DNA of 64,000 bases from CAMCTV01 sp964420985 (GTDB lineage: Bacteria > Bacteroidota > Bacteroidia > Flavobacteriales_D > Sanyastnellaceae), in assembly GCA_964420985.1 (NCBI GenBank), contig CAYQUT010000013.1, positions 3,824 to 67,823 on the forward strand, read 5' to 3'. Under the pieces are notes generated by a model. The model was not told the DNA's origin, searched no databases, and saw nothing but the letters and a program-made list of their open reading frames with translations. The position numbers and the translations under genes are program-made. Of the stretch, positions 35,352 through 43,246 are shown in pieces; the stretch's first letter is position 1, and the number at the start of each line of letters is the position of its first letter.

Positions 35352-35795
35352 ATGGCCGTTGTTATACAAAACAAAAAAGCGCACTTCCGGTATCACCTCA
35401 CCGATCATTTCACGGCCGGAATGGTGTTGTTTGGTCCAGAAATAAAGAGTATAAGGGCTGGAAAGGCCAATATTGCTGAAGCCTATTGTCGGGTTATTCG
35501 GGGAGAGGTGTATGTTTTCAATATGTACATTGCTCCCTATTCTAATGCGGGTTACATTAAGATTGCAGAGCGACGCGAGCGCAAACTCCTGCTGAATCAG
35601 ACCGAGATATTAAAAATGACCCGAAAGCTAAAGGACACAGGTGTGACCATCGTTCCAGTAAAAATGTTCATCAACGAAAAGGGATGGGCCAAAATGGAAA
35701 TCGCCATTGCCAAAGGAAAAAATGTAGGAGACAAAAGAGAAGACGCTAAGACCAAAGATCTCAAACGAGAAATGGACAGGGGTCTTGCGGATTAA
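35352..35795 (+). CDS. smpB: SsrA-binding protein SmpB
   Basis: The product is 147 residues. It has the whole SmpB core: NKKAHFRYHLTDHFTAGMVLFGPEIKSIRAGKANI, YVFNMYIAPY, RERKLLLNQTEI and KMFINEKGWAKMEIAIAKGKN. The C-terminal basic tail (KREDAKTKDLKREMD) reaches into the mRNA channel. SmpB carries tmRNA to stalled ribosomes. The ssrA gene is not in this window. Its last 35 bases overlap the end of the convergent aat gene. Confidence 0.96.
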   Translation: MAVVIQNKKAHFRYHLTDHFTAGMVLFGPEIKSIRAGKANIAEAYCRVIRGEVYVFNMYIAPYSNAGYIKIAERRERKLLLNQTEILKMTRKLKDTGVTIVPVKMFINEKGWAKMEIAIAKGKNVGDKREDAKTKDLKREMDRGLAD

Positions 35796-36513
35796 ATGAT
35801 TTGGGCCATTGCTGAGAAACTGGAAAAGAATCTTTTTGAATCCAACTCTTCTCCAAAGACCAGTCACCAGATACTGTTCTAAACTTTAATTGATGGTTCA
35901 ATTGATCCAAAAATTTATCTCTTGGAATTTCAACTGCTCCCATTTTGGCGAGAAAAGGCGTCAGTTTTTGCACATCTAACATTTTCCATCTTTTGACCGT
36001 TAGAAATTGAATGAGATATGCCAATCCAAATTTGGACGCATTGGATTCAGTATGATACATGGACATACCAAAAAAAACACGACCCAAGGCCACCCCAAAT
36101 AACCCACCAACCAACCTTCCATCTTTCCTGATCGATAAAGAATGGGCATACCCGGTTTGATACAATTTCAAATAAACTTGCTTAACTTCCTCATGGAGCC
36201 ATTGATTCTCCAAATGCGGTCTAGAACACTGCTCTAACACTGTCTCAAAATCTTTATCCCATTCAAAAGACCAACCATCAGGGATGGACACGTTTTTCGT
36301 TAAGAGAACCAGGTGAGGAATGATAACGGCCCTTTTTTCCGGGGAGTACCATTGGATGTCCTCACCTTCCGTGTAACTTAAATAACATCCCTTTTCAAAA
36401 CCTTTTAAAACCCTCACCCAATGCAGATCGCCACCTATGGCCACACGATCGCCATCCATTTCATTTTTATAGGGGAACCAAAGTTCCTTTGGATCCAATA
36501 CCCAGAGAGACAT
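35761..36513 (-). CDS. aat: Leucyl/phenylalanyl-tRNA--protein transferase
   Basis: The product is 250 residues from the ATG at 36513; an upstream ATG at 36576 gives unrelated residues. Family marks are AIGGDLHWVRVLKGFEKGCYLS, IQWYSPEKRAVI, GRVFFGMSMYHTESNASKFGLAYL and LDVQKLTPFLAKMGAVEIPRDKF. It adds Leu or Phe to proteins with N-terminal Arg or Lys, marking them for ClpS/ClpAP. A -7 box lies four bases before the start. It is divergent from the Nudix gene with four shared half-sites between them. Confidence 0.9.
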   Translation of the reverse strand: MSLWVLDPKELWFPYKNEMDGDRVAIGGDLHWVRVLKGFEKGCYLSYTEGEDIQWYSPEKRAVIIPHLVLLTKNVSIPDGWSFEWDKDFETVLEQCSRPHLENQWLHEEVKQVYLKLYQTGYAHSLSIRKDGRLVGGLFGVALGRVFFGMSMYHTESNASKFGLAYLIQFLTVKRWKMLDVQKLTPFLAKMGAVEIPRDKFLDQLNHQLKFRTVSGDWSLEKSWIQKDSFPVSQQWPKSFNPQDPCPFLV

Positions 36514-36517
36514 GGAA

Positions 36518-36525
36518 CAAAGATA
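36518..36525 (-). promoter_or_regulatory. -7 box of aat
   Basis: The minus strand reads TATCTTTG, a perfect TAnnTTTG match, with four bases to the ATG. A TTG (minus strand, 36542-36544) is 16 bases away, a little short for -33. Confidence 0.5.
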
Positions 36526-36549
36526 ACAGGAGTATCTCTGGCAAATGAC

Positions 36550-36579
36550 GCATAAATTATGCAGGTTTATGCGCATAAA
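36550..36579. promoter_or_regulatory. Four half-site operator between aat and the Nudix gene
   Basis: GCATAAATTATGC (36550-36562) is a perfect inverted repeat about one central A. TTTATGCGCATAAA (36566-36579) is a perfect 14-base palindrome. Both are built from the same GCATAAA unit, so four half-sites lie within 30 bases, covering the promoter zone of both divergent genes. The binding protein is unknown. Confidence 0.5.
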
Positions 36580-36595
36580 TTTCTAGTTTAGCCCT

Positions 36596-37237
36596 GTGTT
36601 TAGTGCATGGCTCACTTCTAGATTAAAAAATGAACTTCCCGGACCTGAAGCTCACTCCTCCATTTGGTCCTATCCTCGCAACAGTGTAAAAGAAGGATTG
36701 ACCATGATCCCTCCACCGAGGCATTCCTCAGTAGCCATGATCCTTCATCCCCAAGATGATAAACGATTTGAATTGCTCTTCATTCTTCGGAGCGCTTTCG
36801 GCATACATGGAGGACAAGTAGCATTTCCTGGTGGAAAAATAGAACCGAACGAAACGCCGTTGCAATGTGCTATTCGAGAAACCAAGGAGGAAATAAATCT
36901 TGACCTATCCGAAGACAATTTTATAGGAATGTTGTCGCCTGTGTTTATTCCACCTAGCCACATGATTGTTCATCCTCATCTCTTTGTTCTTGAAGCGAAA
37001 AGCGAAAATTTAATTCTTACTGAGGAGGTGGATGATTTTTTTTGGGTCCAACATTCCGTTATTCATCCAGATAAAATCATTACCAAACCGCATTATTTAA
37101 AAGCGTTTGATGAGACAAGACCCATCAAAGGAATTGAACTCAATGATCAATTTCTCTGGGGAGCCAGCGCCATGTTAAGTCAGGAATTGATGCACATACA
37201 TAAAGAATTTTTGCTTTTTTTGAACCAAACTGAATAA
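36596..37237 (+). CDS. Nudix hydrolase, CoA pyrophosphatase-like
   Basis: The product is 213 residues. The start is a GTG at 36596: the N-terminal LKNELPGPEAHSSIW resembles the LPG...AH lead of CoA-type Nudix proteins, and the next ATG (at 36704) would remove it. The Nudix box GGKIEPNETPLQCAIRETKEE lies at about 79-99, and the preceding FGIHGGQVAFPGGK has the GGQVAFPGG pattern of the CoA subgroup. It probably cleaves CoA or its derivatives to phosphopantetheine and 3',5'-ADP. It is the first of several plus-strand genes, 18 bases before the sigma factor gene. Confidence 0.88.
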   Translation: MFSAWLTSRLKNELPGPEAHSSIWSYPRNSVKEGLTMIPPPRHSSVAMILHPQDDKRFELLFILRSAFGIHGGQVAFPGGKIEPNETPLQCAIRETKEEINLDLSEDNFIGMLSPVFIPPSHMIVHPHLFVLEAKSENLILTEEVDDFFWVQHSVIHPDKIITKPHYLKAFDETRPIKGIELNDQFLWGASAMLSQELMHIHKEFLLFLNQTE

Positions 37238-37255
37238 TACCGGTACAGCCAATCA

Positions 37256-37855
37256 ATGAAAATTCAATCCCTTACACAATACCATCAATGGACAGATGAG
37301 CGGCTCATGGAGGCCATCGCCAATAAGGAACACCGGGCTTTTGAAGTGCTCTATGCGCGTTATTCAAAACCGGTTTTTGGCTATTTCTATCGCATGCTTT
37401 GGAAAAACAGAGAATTGGCCAATGACTTCACGCAAGACCTTTTTACTAAAGTTGTTCTATATGCCCACCAGTTTGATACCAAACGACCTTTCAAAACATG
37501 GATGTACAGCATGGCCAATAACTTATGCAAAAATGAGTATGCCAAGGCCGAGGTAAGAAGCAAGGCTGTCATGGAGGTGCAAACCAACGAGTCCTCAACG
37601 AGTATACAAAATATGGATTTGGCTCATTTCAAATCAAAACTGAAACAACTCATTCAAGAATTGGATCCTATAAAGAGAGAAACCATCGAACTCAGATTTT
37701 TTCAAGAACTAAGTGTTCCGGAAATTGCCCATGCAATGTCTGTGAGCGAAGGAACTGTGAAGTCACGTATTTTCTATATTCTAAAGGATTTTCAGCGGGA
37801 GCTCGCCGTTTTTAAAGAAATCTTAGGTGTTGTACTCATTACATTTTTAATCTGA
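37256..37855 (+). CDS. ECF sigma factor (sigma-70 family)
   Basis: The product is 199 residues. Region 2 is at about 27-95 (FEVLYARYSKPVFGYFYRML, NDFTQDLFTKVV, RPFKTWMYSMANNLCKNEY). Region 4 is at about 125-185, with a helix-turn-helix in LSVPEIAHAMSVSEGTVKSRIFYILKDF. It lacks region 3, as expected. A hydrophobic tail (ILGVVLITFLI) follows. The likely anti-sigma gene starts five bases after its stop. The neighbouring PDZ gene may be part of its response. Confidence 0.92.
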   Translation: MKIQSLTQYHQWTDERLMEAIANKEHRAFEVLYARYSKPVFGYFYRMLWKNRELANDFTQDLFTKVVLYAHQFDTKRPFKTWMYSMANNLCKNEYAKAEVRSKAVMEVQTNESSTSIQNMDLAHFKSKLKQLIQELDPIKRETIELRFFQELSVPEIAHAMSVSEGTVKSRIFYILKDFQRELAVFKEILGVVLITFLI

Positions 37856-37860
37856 TTATC

Positions 37861-38895
37861 ATGGACACAAAATCATACATCAACGAAGATTTTGAAACGC
37901 TTTTGGTTCAGAAATCGTTTGACCAATTGCTTCCCGAGGAAAAATCCTTTGTGTTGCTACACTTGGAATCAAGCAAAGAATACGATCAATTGCGCCAGTT
38001 GTATTTACAGGTCATTGATTTGGGACAGGAGGACGAAGATCTCACACCTGACCCTCGTGTAAAAAAATCACTGGACGCTTTATTTGAAGTACAAAAACCA
38101 ACCGTTATACCGTTCCACAAACGTCGTATTTTTTGGTCCAGTATTTCGGGAATCGCGGCGATTTTCATTGTCACTTTTCTTTGGTTCAACAAAGAAAATA
38201 AGTTAGAACCAACTTTATTGGCGGATAACAAGGCCATAGTAACTACGCCGAATTCTTCTAACGGACAAAACACGGACAAAATAGAGAAAAGTAAAACACC
38301 CAACGTGCAGTTGGTAAACCCTGTTGTCGTCCAAGAAGAGGAAAATACAGATGTCATGGAAGTATCGGCCTCGGAAGAAGTTTCATTGGCCCCTCCACAA
38401 GAAGTTGCTGAAAAGATGATGGCTCCAACCGAAACGGATAATGATGTTGTTGCCAATGCCTCAGCCCCTGCTCGCCCTGAATCAACATCCTTGGATGGAG
38501 TAGCAACTATCATGGAAGTAGAAGCGAGATACAGAGCTGGTAATGATCAATTGATAAAAGACCTCCATGATATTGCTTCCCAATCACTAGGCAAAACAAC
38601 TCCAGAAGGTAAAACCAAAACAAAAGAGGTTGCGCTATCCAAAAAAGAGGCTGACTTGAAGGACAACACATCTGAAAATTTGAAAAGTGGAAAATACTTT
38701 TTTCATCTTAGCATAGATGAAAAAGGAAATTTAAAATCGGTAAACATTTTGAGAACTCCTAACCCAGGGTCCACTTTTGATCAAGAACTTTTAAGCCGCT
38801 TAAAGAAACAACTTGGCAAGTTTGAGGCCATGGATCGCAATGGCAAAAAAGTTTCTTCCAGTATCAACCTGCCCCTTGAAATCAGTTTTCAATAA
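37861..38895 (+). CDS. Putative membrane anti-sigma factor with TonB-C-like end
   Basis: The product is 344 residues. The cytoplasmic N-terminus (1-85) is acidic and helical (FDQLLPEEKSFVLLHLE), as in anti-sigma domains. One membrane helix lies at about 90-108 (IFWSSISGIAAIFIVTFLWF). A low-complexity Glu/Thr-rich linker runs from about 115 to 270. The last 70 residues (GKYFFHLSIDEKGNLKSV, DQELLSRLKKQLGKFE, SSSINLPLEISF) look like the C-terminal domain of TonB-type energy transducers. The anti-sigma role is inferred from position behind the ECF sigma gene; the periplasmic domain may receive the signal. Confidence 0.65.
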   Translation: MDTKSYINEDFETLLVQKSFDQLLPEEKSFVLLHLESSKEYDQLRQLYLQVIDLGQEDEDLTPDPRVKKSLDALFEVQKPTVIPFHKRRIFWSSISGIAAIFIVTFLWFNKENKLEPTLLADNKAIVTTPNSSNGQNTDKIEKSKTPNVQLVNPVVVQEEENTDVMEVSASEEVSLAPPQEVAEKMMAPTETDNDVVANASAPARPESTSLDGVATIMEVEARYRAGNDQLIKDLHDIASQSLGKTTPEGKTKTKEVALSKKEADLKDNTSENLKSGKYFFHLSIDEKGNLKSVNILRTPNPGSTFDQELLSRLKKQLGKFEAMDRNGKKVSSSINLPLEISFQ

Positions 38896-38927
38896 TTACT
38901 TATTCAATTAACATTCCTTATCAGGGA

Positions 38928-38955
38928 CAGTGTTGTGTGAAGCGACACTGATTTT
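38928..38955 (+). terminator. Possible weak terminator
   Basis: CAGTGT (38928-38933) pairs with ACACTG (38945-38950), followed by ATTTTT. The 11-base loop makes it weak. It may only attenuate transcription between the anti-sigma and PDZ genes. Confidence 0.35.
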
Positions 38956-38982
38956 TAACTTCGCCTGAAATCAAATGAATCG

Positions 38983-40380
38983 ATGATGAAGAAGTATTAT
39001 TTTTTGATCATAATGACCATTCTAAGTGCACTGGTCATGGCACAATCAAAGGTGCAAGTCAAAGTCAAAAAAGAGGTGAACGGCATCCTTCAAGAGGAGA
39101 CCAAGGTATTTATCCTTGAGCCAGGGCAAGATTTGAATCAAGCTCTGATTGAGAATGGAATTGATAAATCGGGCGCAAAAGAGTTCTCCATTTCCATTGA
39201 GGAAAATAAAGTTCAAGGCAATGAACTATCCCCCTCTCATGTTCCATTTGACATTTTCTCTCAATTGCCATTTGAACAATTTCCTTCTCATGCGCAAAAC
39301 AAACCTTACTTGGGCATAACCTTGAAAAATGAGGACGAGTTTCCGGTTATCACCGATATACAAACGCACTCACCCGCCGATTATGCAGACCTTAGAATTG
39401 GGGATCAAATCATCAAGATCGATGATGAAAGGATGGAATCGGCTCAGGATGTTGTGGCCTTTATCCAAACCAAACAACCGCATGACGAGATAGCACTGAA
39501 GATAAAAAGACATGGAAAAACGGTGAAAGTTCGGATTCAATTGTCACCCCTTCCCAATGCCGGCATTTCATTTCCCTTCAATCCCCAAGCTCCACAGTTC
39601 AACCTGGAGCCCTTAGACATTGACAGTCTTTTTGAATCCCCTAAAGCATTTCTTGGGGTTGTTCCTAGCAACGAATTTGAAGAAGGATCAGGTGTCAAAG
39701 TAGACAGTGTGCTCATGGGAAGCAGCGCATCTTCGATGGGAATTCTCAAAGGGGACGTTATCATTGCCATCAATGGGAACACCGTTTCCAATTTTGAGGA
39801 ATTAAAGGAAATTGTGGGTTTTTCCAAACCAGGCACCCCTTGCGAAGCTACCATCATTCGCGATGGTAAAACAGAAATCCTGCAAGGTATATTTGGCGCT
39901 AGAAATATGATCATTAAAGATGGCTATCGCATTTACCAAAACGACAAAGGGTTAGATGATCAGGGAAATATTAACTTGGACTTTGAATTGGACTGGAACA
40001 ATGGTATGTTGGATAGCATGTTTACGAAACAAATCAACATCAATTTAGACGCTCCCAAACGTCAATTGGTGATTAAGAATTTCACCGTTGAACAATTAAA
40101 AAGTATGGGTAAAAGCAACGGTGAGTTAGAACAAATATCTTACATACCCAACGCTGAATTGCAATCATTGGATGTTCATTTTTCGCAAACCAATCCATTC
40201 ACCTATAAAGTTGTCATTGAAGATTCCAACGAAGGCATTTTATTTTCAGACGAGCGGTTGAAGCCTGTGACCGAATATAAAAAATCTATTTCTTATGAAA
40301 GTTGGGGAATAGGAGAATACAAGTTGAAGGTATTTTGCAATGACGTATTAATCATTGCACAACGGTTGATCATTCAATAA
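38983..40380 (+). CDS. Exported protein with two PDZ domains
   Basis: The product is 465 residues with a signal peptide (MMKKYYFLIIMTILSALVMAQ). PDZ domain 1 is at about 104-190 (PYLGITLKNE, HSPADYADLRIGDQIIKIDDERM) and PDZ domain 2 at about 218-305 (AFLGVVPSN, SSASSMGILKGDVIIAINGNTV). No protease domain is attached; the HtrA triad is absent. The C-terminal 150 residues are beta-rich, and the last 80 end like a sorting-type strand set (ERLKPVTEYKKSISYESWGIGEYKLKVFCNDV) without the clear T9SS motif. It could bind peptide C-termini in the periplasm and signal to the anti-sigma factor (inference). Confidence 0.8.
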   Translation: MMKKYYFLIIMTILSALVMAQSKVQVKVKKEVNGILQEETKVFILEPGQDLNQALIENGIDKSGAKEFSISIEENKVQGNELSPSHVPFDIFSQLPFEQFPSHAQNKPYLGITLKNEDEFPVITDIQTHSPADYADLRIGDQIIKIDDERMESAQDVVAFIQTKQPHDEIALKIKRHGKTVKVRIQLSPLPNAGISFPFNPQAPQFNLEPLDIDSLFESPKAFLGVVPSNEFEEGSGVKVDSVLMGSSASSMGILKGDVIIAINGNTVSNFEELKEIVGFSKPGTPCEATIIRDGKTEILQGIFGARNMIIKDGYRIYQNDKGLDDQGNINLDFELDWNNGMLDSMFTKQININLDAPKRQLVIKNFTVEQLKSMGKSNGELEQISYIPNAELQSLDVHFSQTNPFTYKVVIEDSNEGILFSDERLKPVTEYKKSISYESWGIGEYKLKVFCNDVLIIAQRLIIQ

Positions 40381-40975
40381 CTTCACTCCACTTTCCTTTC
40401 AATTCTTGATCCGTCAGCCATTGGTTGACGGTTTCTTTTTGACTGATATTAAAGGAATAAACCAACCTGCAACTATTTGTTTGCTCGATACTCACTTTCT
40501 CGGCTTGTTGCTGTTTAAAAAAATGCATCATAGCTGGAAACTGGGTGTATGTACACTCCGTCTCCAAAAAAATTCGCCATTCTTTTTCTTTTTTCCCTGC
40601 ATCCATCAAAGCCAATTCTGCTGCTGTTTTGTAGGCCTGAATCAATCCTCCTGTACCCAATTTTGTCCCTCCAAAATACCGAACAACTAACACCAAGCAT
40701 TGTGTCAATTGTGCCGCCATAATGGCTCCTAAGATTGGCCTACCCGCGGTACCTGAAGGTTCTCCGTCATCGCTACTTTTGGAAAATATCCCGTCCTTAC
40801 CTAACCGAAAGGCCCAACAAACATGGTTAGCATCATAGTAATCTGACTTGAACTTTTTAATCCGCTCTTTGCACTCCTCCTCGTTGGTGACATGAAAAGC
40901 AAAGCCAAGGTGCTTACTGGCCAAAACCCGATGATTGGAAACTCCCTCCTTTTCAACAGTGAGGTAGACCTCCAT
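40370..40975 (-). CDS. yigZ: YigZ/IMPACT family protein
   Basis: The product is 201 residues. The N-terminal IMPACT domain is marked by SKHLGFAFHVTNEEECKERIKKFKSDYYDANHVCWAFRLG, SSDDGEPSGTAGRPIL and VRYFGGTKLGTGGLIQAY. A small ferredoxin-like C-terminal domain follows. Its function is not firmly known; eukaryotic IMPACT modulates GCN2 translation control. The last 11 bases overlap the end of the convergent PDZ gene. It starts at the stop of the following small gene (one shared base). Confidence 0.92.
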   Translation of the reverse strand: MEVYLTVEKEGVSNHRVLASKHLGFAFHVTNEEECKERIKKFKSDYYDANHVCWAFRLGKDGIFSKSSDDGEPSGTAGRPILGAIMAAQLTQCLVLVVRYFGGTKLGTGGLIQAYKTAAELALMDAGKKEKEWRIFLETECTYTQFPAMMHFFKQQQAEKVSIEQTNSCRLVYSFNISQKETVNQWLTDQELKGKWSEVIE

Positions 40976-41373
40976 TAAGAAATTGGATTGAGAATGACAC
41001 TAAAAACGATGATGCCATTGGGATCTCTATCAAAATACAATTTGTTCAAGGCCCCCAAAATGGTATTGGCTCGAAAGTAACTCGTGTGCAATTTGTTCTC
41101 ACCCAAAAGTGTCCATTGAATCGTGTAACTACTTTCTTCCTCTTTGTGAAATTGGACGTACTTCAGCATTTTTCTGAAACACTCTTCTGCAGAATCGGCC
41201 TCACAAGAATGAAATAAAAAACGCTGGTTATGAAGGGGATTATACGTTAATAACTGGAGGGTAAAGATGGATCTGCTCTTTTTCAATTGAAAACTCAGAT
41301 TTTCTTTACCGATGGTAATGTACTTTCCTATTTTGAGTTTGAGTTCCTCAATCTCATCCATTTTTTTTGCCAT
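40975..41373 (-). CDS. Small conserved-looking protein of unknown function
   Basis: The product is 132 residues, no signal peptide, probably cytoplasmic. A helical start (MDEIEELKLKIGKYI) precedes alternating beta/alpha segments (FTLQLLTYNPLHNQRFLFHSCEA, AEECFRKMLKYVQFHKEEE, NTILGALNKLYFDRDPNG). I do not recognise a family. Starts at 41373 or 41361 are both possible, each overlapping the dehydratase gene. Tight overlaps on both sides show that it belongs to the same transcript as yigZ and the dehydratase. Confidence 0.65.
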   Translation of the reverse strand: MAKKMDEIEELKLKIGKYITIGKENLSFQLKKSRSIFTLQLLTYNPLHNQRFLFHSCEADSAEECFRKMLKYVQFHKEEESSYTIQWTLLGENKLHTSYFRANTILGALNKLYFDRDPNGIIVFSVILNPIS

Positions 41374-43237
41374 CGTTATCTAATTTTTGGAATTCCGAGT
41401 TATTACTGATGTACTCAGGGATAAAGGCTTTCAGTTTTGAAACCATCACATTGTTGTCTTGAAGAACAAAAAGCTGAACCAATTCATCGATCCACTTTTG
41501 CACCTCAACCCAATCATAATCACGAACTTTTGCAATCATGATTTTATCATGAGTGGTAGGTAAGGTAGTTTCTTGATCACTCAGCACTTCTTCAAATAAT
41601 TTTTCACCGGGTCTAAGACCTGAAAACTGAATCTCCATATCTACACCCAGTTCAAAACCGGATAGCTGAATCATCTTTTTTGCCAAGTCAACGATCTTGA
41701 CTTTCTCTCCCATATCAAAAACAAAAATTTCACCACCTTTACCCATGTACCCGGCTTGTAAAACTAATTGCACCGCTTCAGGGATGGTCATAAAAAAGCG
41801 CGTTATCTCAGGGTGTGTTACTTTCACAGGACCACCAGACTCAATCTGTTTTTTAAAAATCTTTACTACAGAACCATTTGAGCCTAGAACATTACCAAAT
41901 CGTGTTGTAATAAAAGCCGTCTTTGCATTTTCATTCAGACTTTGCACATAGATCTCAGCAGCCCTTTTGGAAGCACCCATAACATTGGTTGGATTAACCG
42001 CCTTATCTGTACTCACCATAACAAACTTGTCTACTCCGTAAAAAACAGATAAGTCCGCAAGCACTTTTGTTCCCCACACATTGGTCAAAATGGCCTCGGA
42101 AGGATTATTTTCCATCAGGGGAACATGCTTGTAGGCCGCAGCATGAAAAACAACCTCTGGAGAAAAAGCCTCAAACACTCTTTTTACTCGGTCCTCTTTC
42201 CTAACATCGCCGATAACACATTCCAATACAGGATGATTAATGATGGCCTCTAACTCAAACAAAGGTGTTTCCCCTTGATCCAGCGCTATTATTTTCTTCG
42301 GTTCAAATTGTATTAACTGTCTAACGATCTCGGAACCTATGCTTCCTGCTGCTCCGGTAACCAAAACCACTCTTCCTTTTATCCATTGGGCCACTCCGAT
42401 GTCATCAATTTTAATTTCATTGCGGTTCAACAACTCTTCGATAGCAACTTCCTTTATTTGTTTAGCGCTCAATTGTCCATTCACCCAATGTTGAATGCTA
42501 GGGACCTCACTTAATTTGCAGGCATAATCCAAAGCCAATCTCTTCCATTCGTTCTTAGATGAGAGATTGTCATCGGAAAGAGCCAACAAAATTTCATCGA
42601 CCTTTCTCTCTTTTAACAAATGAACAGCTTCCTTCTGCGACATGATCAACATGCCCTCAACTCTATTGTTCACCCATTTGTGGGTTGGATCTACCCAATA
42701 CTGAATATGTTGATCTGCAACCTGACCTGCTGAAAGTGCTCGCTGTGTCATTCTTGCTAAATCGCCCCCACCGACTAACAAAACGCGCTTTTTCTCTCCA
42801 ACTGCATCTTTCAATGCTACTTGATAACTCCATTTTACACCAGCCCTAAAAACAAAAAGGGCAAAAAGCGATAATAAGTATGCAATCATAAGAATACTCA
42901 CTGGCACTCCATACAGTCCATCCTCTGACCAATATTTCCGAGAAACACTCCAAATGAATAAAAGAAGTACTGAAAAACTGAGCGTAGCAAATAACCTCAG
43001 ACTATCCTGCGCGCTAGTGTATCGAATAATACCTTGGTAGGTTTTTCCGAGTAAAAAAGCGATGGCACACCCTAATAACCAATACGGAAGAAAAAACAAT
43101 CCTCTAGACCACTCCTCGGCAGGTGGATGAAACTCAAATCGAAGCAAGTATGCCAACAAAAAAGCAAAACAAACCCCGATGAGATCAATCACAAAGATTA
43201 CCCATCGGGGAGTTGTATTTTGTGGCAATATGCGCAT
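41354..43237 (-). CDS. Membrane-bound nucleotide-sugar 4,6-dehydratase (WbpM/PglF/CapD class)
   Basis: The product is 627 residues. Four membrane helices lie in the first 135. A Rossmann-like domain with GGGDLAR spans about 150-280. Then comes the catalytic SDR domain: VTGAAGSIGSE (about 294-304, NAD binding), VFHAAAYKHVPLME, VSTDKAVNPTNVMGASKR (409-425). The usual Tyr of SYK is Met420, the altered SMK triad of WbpM-type enzymes, which act on UDP-GlcNAc at the inner membrane to begin rare amino-sugar synthesis. It lies 13 kb from the other sugar genes. Confidence 0.9.
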   Translation of the reverse strand: MRILPQNTTPRWVIFVIDLIGVCFAFLLAYLLRFEFHPPAEEWSRGLFFLPYWLLGCAIAFLLGKTYQGIIRYTSAQDSLRLFATLSFSVLLLFIWSVSRKYWSEDGLYGVPVSILMIAYLLSLFALFVFRAGVKWSYQVALKDAVGEKKRVLLVGGGDLARMTQRALSAGQVADQHIQYWVDPTHKWVNNRVEGMLIMSQKEAVHLLKERKVDEILLALSDDNLSSKNEWKRLALDYACKLSEVPSIQHWVNGQLSAKQIKEVAIEELLNRNEIKIDDIGVAQWIKGRVVLVTGAAGSIGSEIVRQLIQFEPKKIIALDQGETPLFELEAIINHPVLECVIGDVRKEDRVKRVFEAFSPEVVFHAAAYKHVPLMENNPSEAILTNVWGTKVLADLSVFYGVDKFVMVSTDKAVNPTNVMGASKRAAEIYVQSLNENAKTAFITTRFGNVLGSNGSVVKIFKKQIESGGPVKVTHPEITRFFMTIPEAVQLVLQAGYMGKGGEIFVFDMGEKVKIVDLAKKMIQLSGFELGVDMEIQFSGLRPGEKLFEEVLSDQETTLPTTHDKIMIAKVRDYDWVEVQKWIDELVQLFVLQDNNVMVSKLKAFIPEYISNNSEFQKLDNDGKKNG

Positions 43238-43246
43238 TAAACTCTT

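Noticed and set aside
37986..38513. 175-codon open frame antisense to the anti-sigma gene
   Set aside because: Serine/threonine-rich shadow of the Glu-rich linker; no homology-like segment.
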